Shown here piece after piece: positions 6,645 to 7,429 of a stretch of 7,429 nt of DNA. The position numbers were made by a program, and so were the translations under genes. The notes under the pieces were generated by a model. The model was not told the origin of the DNA, made no database searches, and was given only the letters and a program-made list of their open reading frames with translations. Origin of the DNA: Bacteroidaceae bacterium (GTDB lineage: Bacteria; Bacteroidota; Bacteroidia; Bacteroidales; Bacteroidaceae); the NCBI GenBank assembly GCA_016302435.1, contig JAEDNQ010000112.1:1-7429 (forward strand), in the 5' to 3' direction. How positions within the stretch are numbered: the stretch's first letter is position 1; every line of letters begins with the position of its first letter.

Positions 6645-7391
6645 GTGCTTTCATTAAAAAGTGGATTAACTCATTTAGGCAAGTACGTCATGCTCATGGA
6701 GCGTGTGCTTTCTCGCCCCGACAGGTGGAGAATGTTTGCCAAGCAGTACGTGACAGAGATGTATCAGTTGGGCTACAATTCTATAGGCATAGTATTAATC
6801 ATTTCCTTCTTCATCGGAGCTGTGATATGCTTGCAGATAAAGCTCAACATACAGAGTCCGTGGATGCCCCGCATGGTAGTAGGCTACACCACTCGCGAGA
6901 TCATGCTTCTCGAGTTCTCCTCGAGCATCATGTGTCTCATATTGGCAGGAAAAGTCGGCTCAAACATAGCCTCAGAAATCGGCACGATGAGGATTACCCA
7001 GCAGATAGATGCCCTCGACATCATGGGCGTCAACTCAGCCAACTATCTTATCCTTCCCAAGATTGCCGGTCTGATGACCATCATGCCCATCCTTGTCACC
7101 CTCAGTGTCTGTGCAGGCATATTAGGAGCCTATGCCACATCGCTGATGGGCACCACCACCGTGCCCGAACTGACAGAAGGCTTCCGCTACCAGTTCAACC
7201 AATGGTTCTTCTGGTGCGGCATGATAAAAGCCGTCGTCTATGCCTTCATCATCACCAGCGTCTCCGCCTATAAGGGATATACCGTAGAGGGCGGCAGTGT
7301 GGAAGTAGGAAAGTCCAGCACCGATGCAGTAGTGACAAGCAGCATCCTCGTCCTCTTCTCCGACATCTTCCTAACGAACCTCCTGACATGA
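6645..7391 (+). CDS. mlaE: MlaE-family ABC transporter permease (lipid transport)
   Basis: MlaE-family permeases sit in the inner membrane as a dimer with the ATPase MlaF and, with MlaD-type MCE proteins, move phospholipids or other lipids between inner and outer membranes. The 248-residue product has an interfacial N-terminal helix (about 5-40, with SRPDRWR), then hydrophobic segments at about 45-65, 85-102, 132-165 and 190-210, and one at the C-terminus. Family marks are LEFSSSIMCLILAGKVGSN (89-107), IDALDIMGVNSANYLILPKI (121-140) and the C-terminal YKGY, GGS and VGKSST motifs. The start is GTG at 6645: an in-frame TAA lies at 6630, no ATG intervenes, and starting at the next ATG (6690) would delete part of the family-conserved N-terminal helix. 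The stop overlaps the next gene by ATGA. The general family is certain; the exact lipid substrate is not. Confidence 0.93.
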   Translation: MLSLKSGLTHLGKYVMLMERVLSRPDRWRMFAKQYVTEMYQLGYNSIGIVLIISFFIGAVICLQIKLNIQSPWMPRMVVGYTTREIMLLEFSSSIMCLILAGKVGSNIASEIGTMRITQQIDALDIMGVNSANYLILPKIAGLMTIMPILVTLSVCAGILGAYATSLMGTTTVPELTEGFRYQFNQWFFWCGMIKAVVYAFIITSVSAYKGYTVEGGSVEVGKSSTDAVVTSSILVLFSDIFLTNLLT

Positions 7392-7429
7392 TGGAAACCG
7401 ATGCAGGCCATCTGCACCTCAAACGTATT
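7388..7429 (+). CDS. Start of a downstream gene, probably the MlaF-type ATPase (partial)
   Basis: ATG at 7388 overlaps the mlaE stop as ATGA, the usual sign of translational coupling, and opens a frame of 14 codons (MMETDAGHLHLKRI) to the window edge. A second ATG at 7391 in the same frame is an equally good start. The visible residues are too few to identify a family. Position is the main argument: mlaE-type permeases in Bacteroidota are commonly followed by the ABC ATPase and then an MCE-domain protein, and the last residues suit the first strand of an ABC ATPase. Confidence 0.55.
   Translation, partial: MMETDAGHLHLKRI

Noticed and set aside
6725..7273. Plus-strand 182-residue His/Arg-rich frame inside the mlaE-type gene
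   Set aside because: Its skewed composition is that of a shifted reading of a hydrophobic membrane protein; the other frame matches MlaE throughout.

Overview
The window looks like a chromosomal core region of a Bacteroidota bacterium, most probably a Bacteroidales or Prevotellaceae member. Three things point there. The protein variants match that phylum as I remember it: the FtsH motif GAAWYMPEERQIST, the RsfS ending, the MlaE-type permease starting SRPDRWR, and a long multi-repeat DUF349 protein. None of the start codons has a clear Shine-Dalgarno sequence; they are preceded by A/T-rich leaders. The divergent intergenic region carries two matches to the Bacteroidota -7 promoter box TAnnTTTG. 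The taxonomic call is inference, since no database search was possible.

Layout: five genes lie on the minus strand and read leftwards in the order lptB (6495-5647), rsfS (5505-5146), ftsH (5074-2972), cdsA (2863-2003) and a DUF349 repeat protein (1940 to beyond the left edge). Gaps between them are 141, 71, 108 and 62 bp, so they could form one loosely spaced transcription unit, although internal promoters are possible. A divergent region of about 150 bp (6496-6644) separates lptB from a plus-strand unit: an MlaE-family lipid-transport permease (6645-7391), and a second gene that overlaps it by ATGA and is cut after 14 codons, probably its MlaF-type ATPase. No stretch longer than 150 bp lacks a gene, and I saw no tRNA, rRNA, CRISPR array or insertion sequence.

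Most of the genes serve the cell envelope. LptB powers lipopolysaccharide export, CdsA makes CDP-diacylglycerol for phospholipids, FtsH degrades membrane and regulatory proteins, and the Mla-type permease moves lipids between membranes. RsfS (ribosome silencing) and the DUF349 protein (function unknown) stand apart from this theme. The DUF349 gene is long and real but has no stop codon inside the window.

The region is ordinary rather than a hidden new system. The most notable items are a recently expanded 42-bp repeat encoding an acidic N-terminal tail in the DUF349 protein, the regular five-module array in that protein, the divergent lptB/mlaE arrangement, and short unexplained open frames and palindromes in the gaps around rsfS and ftsH.
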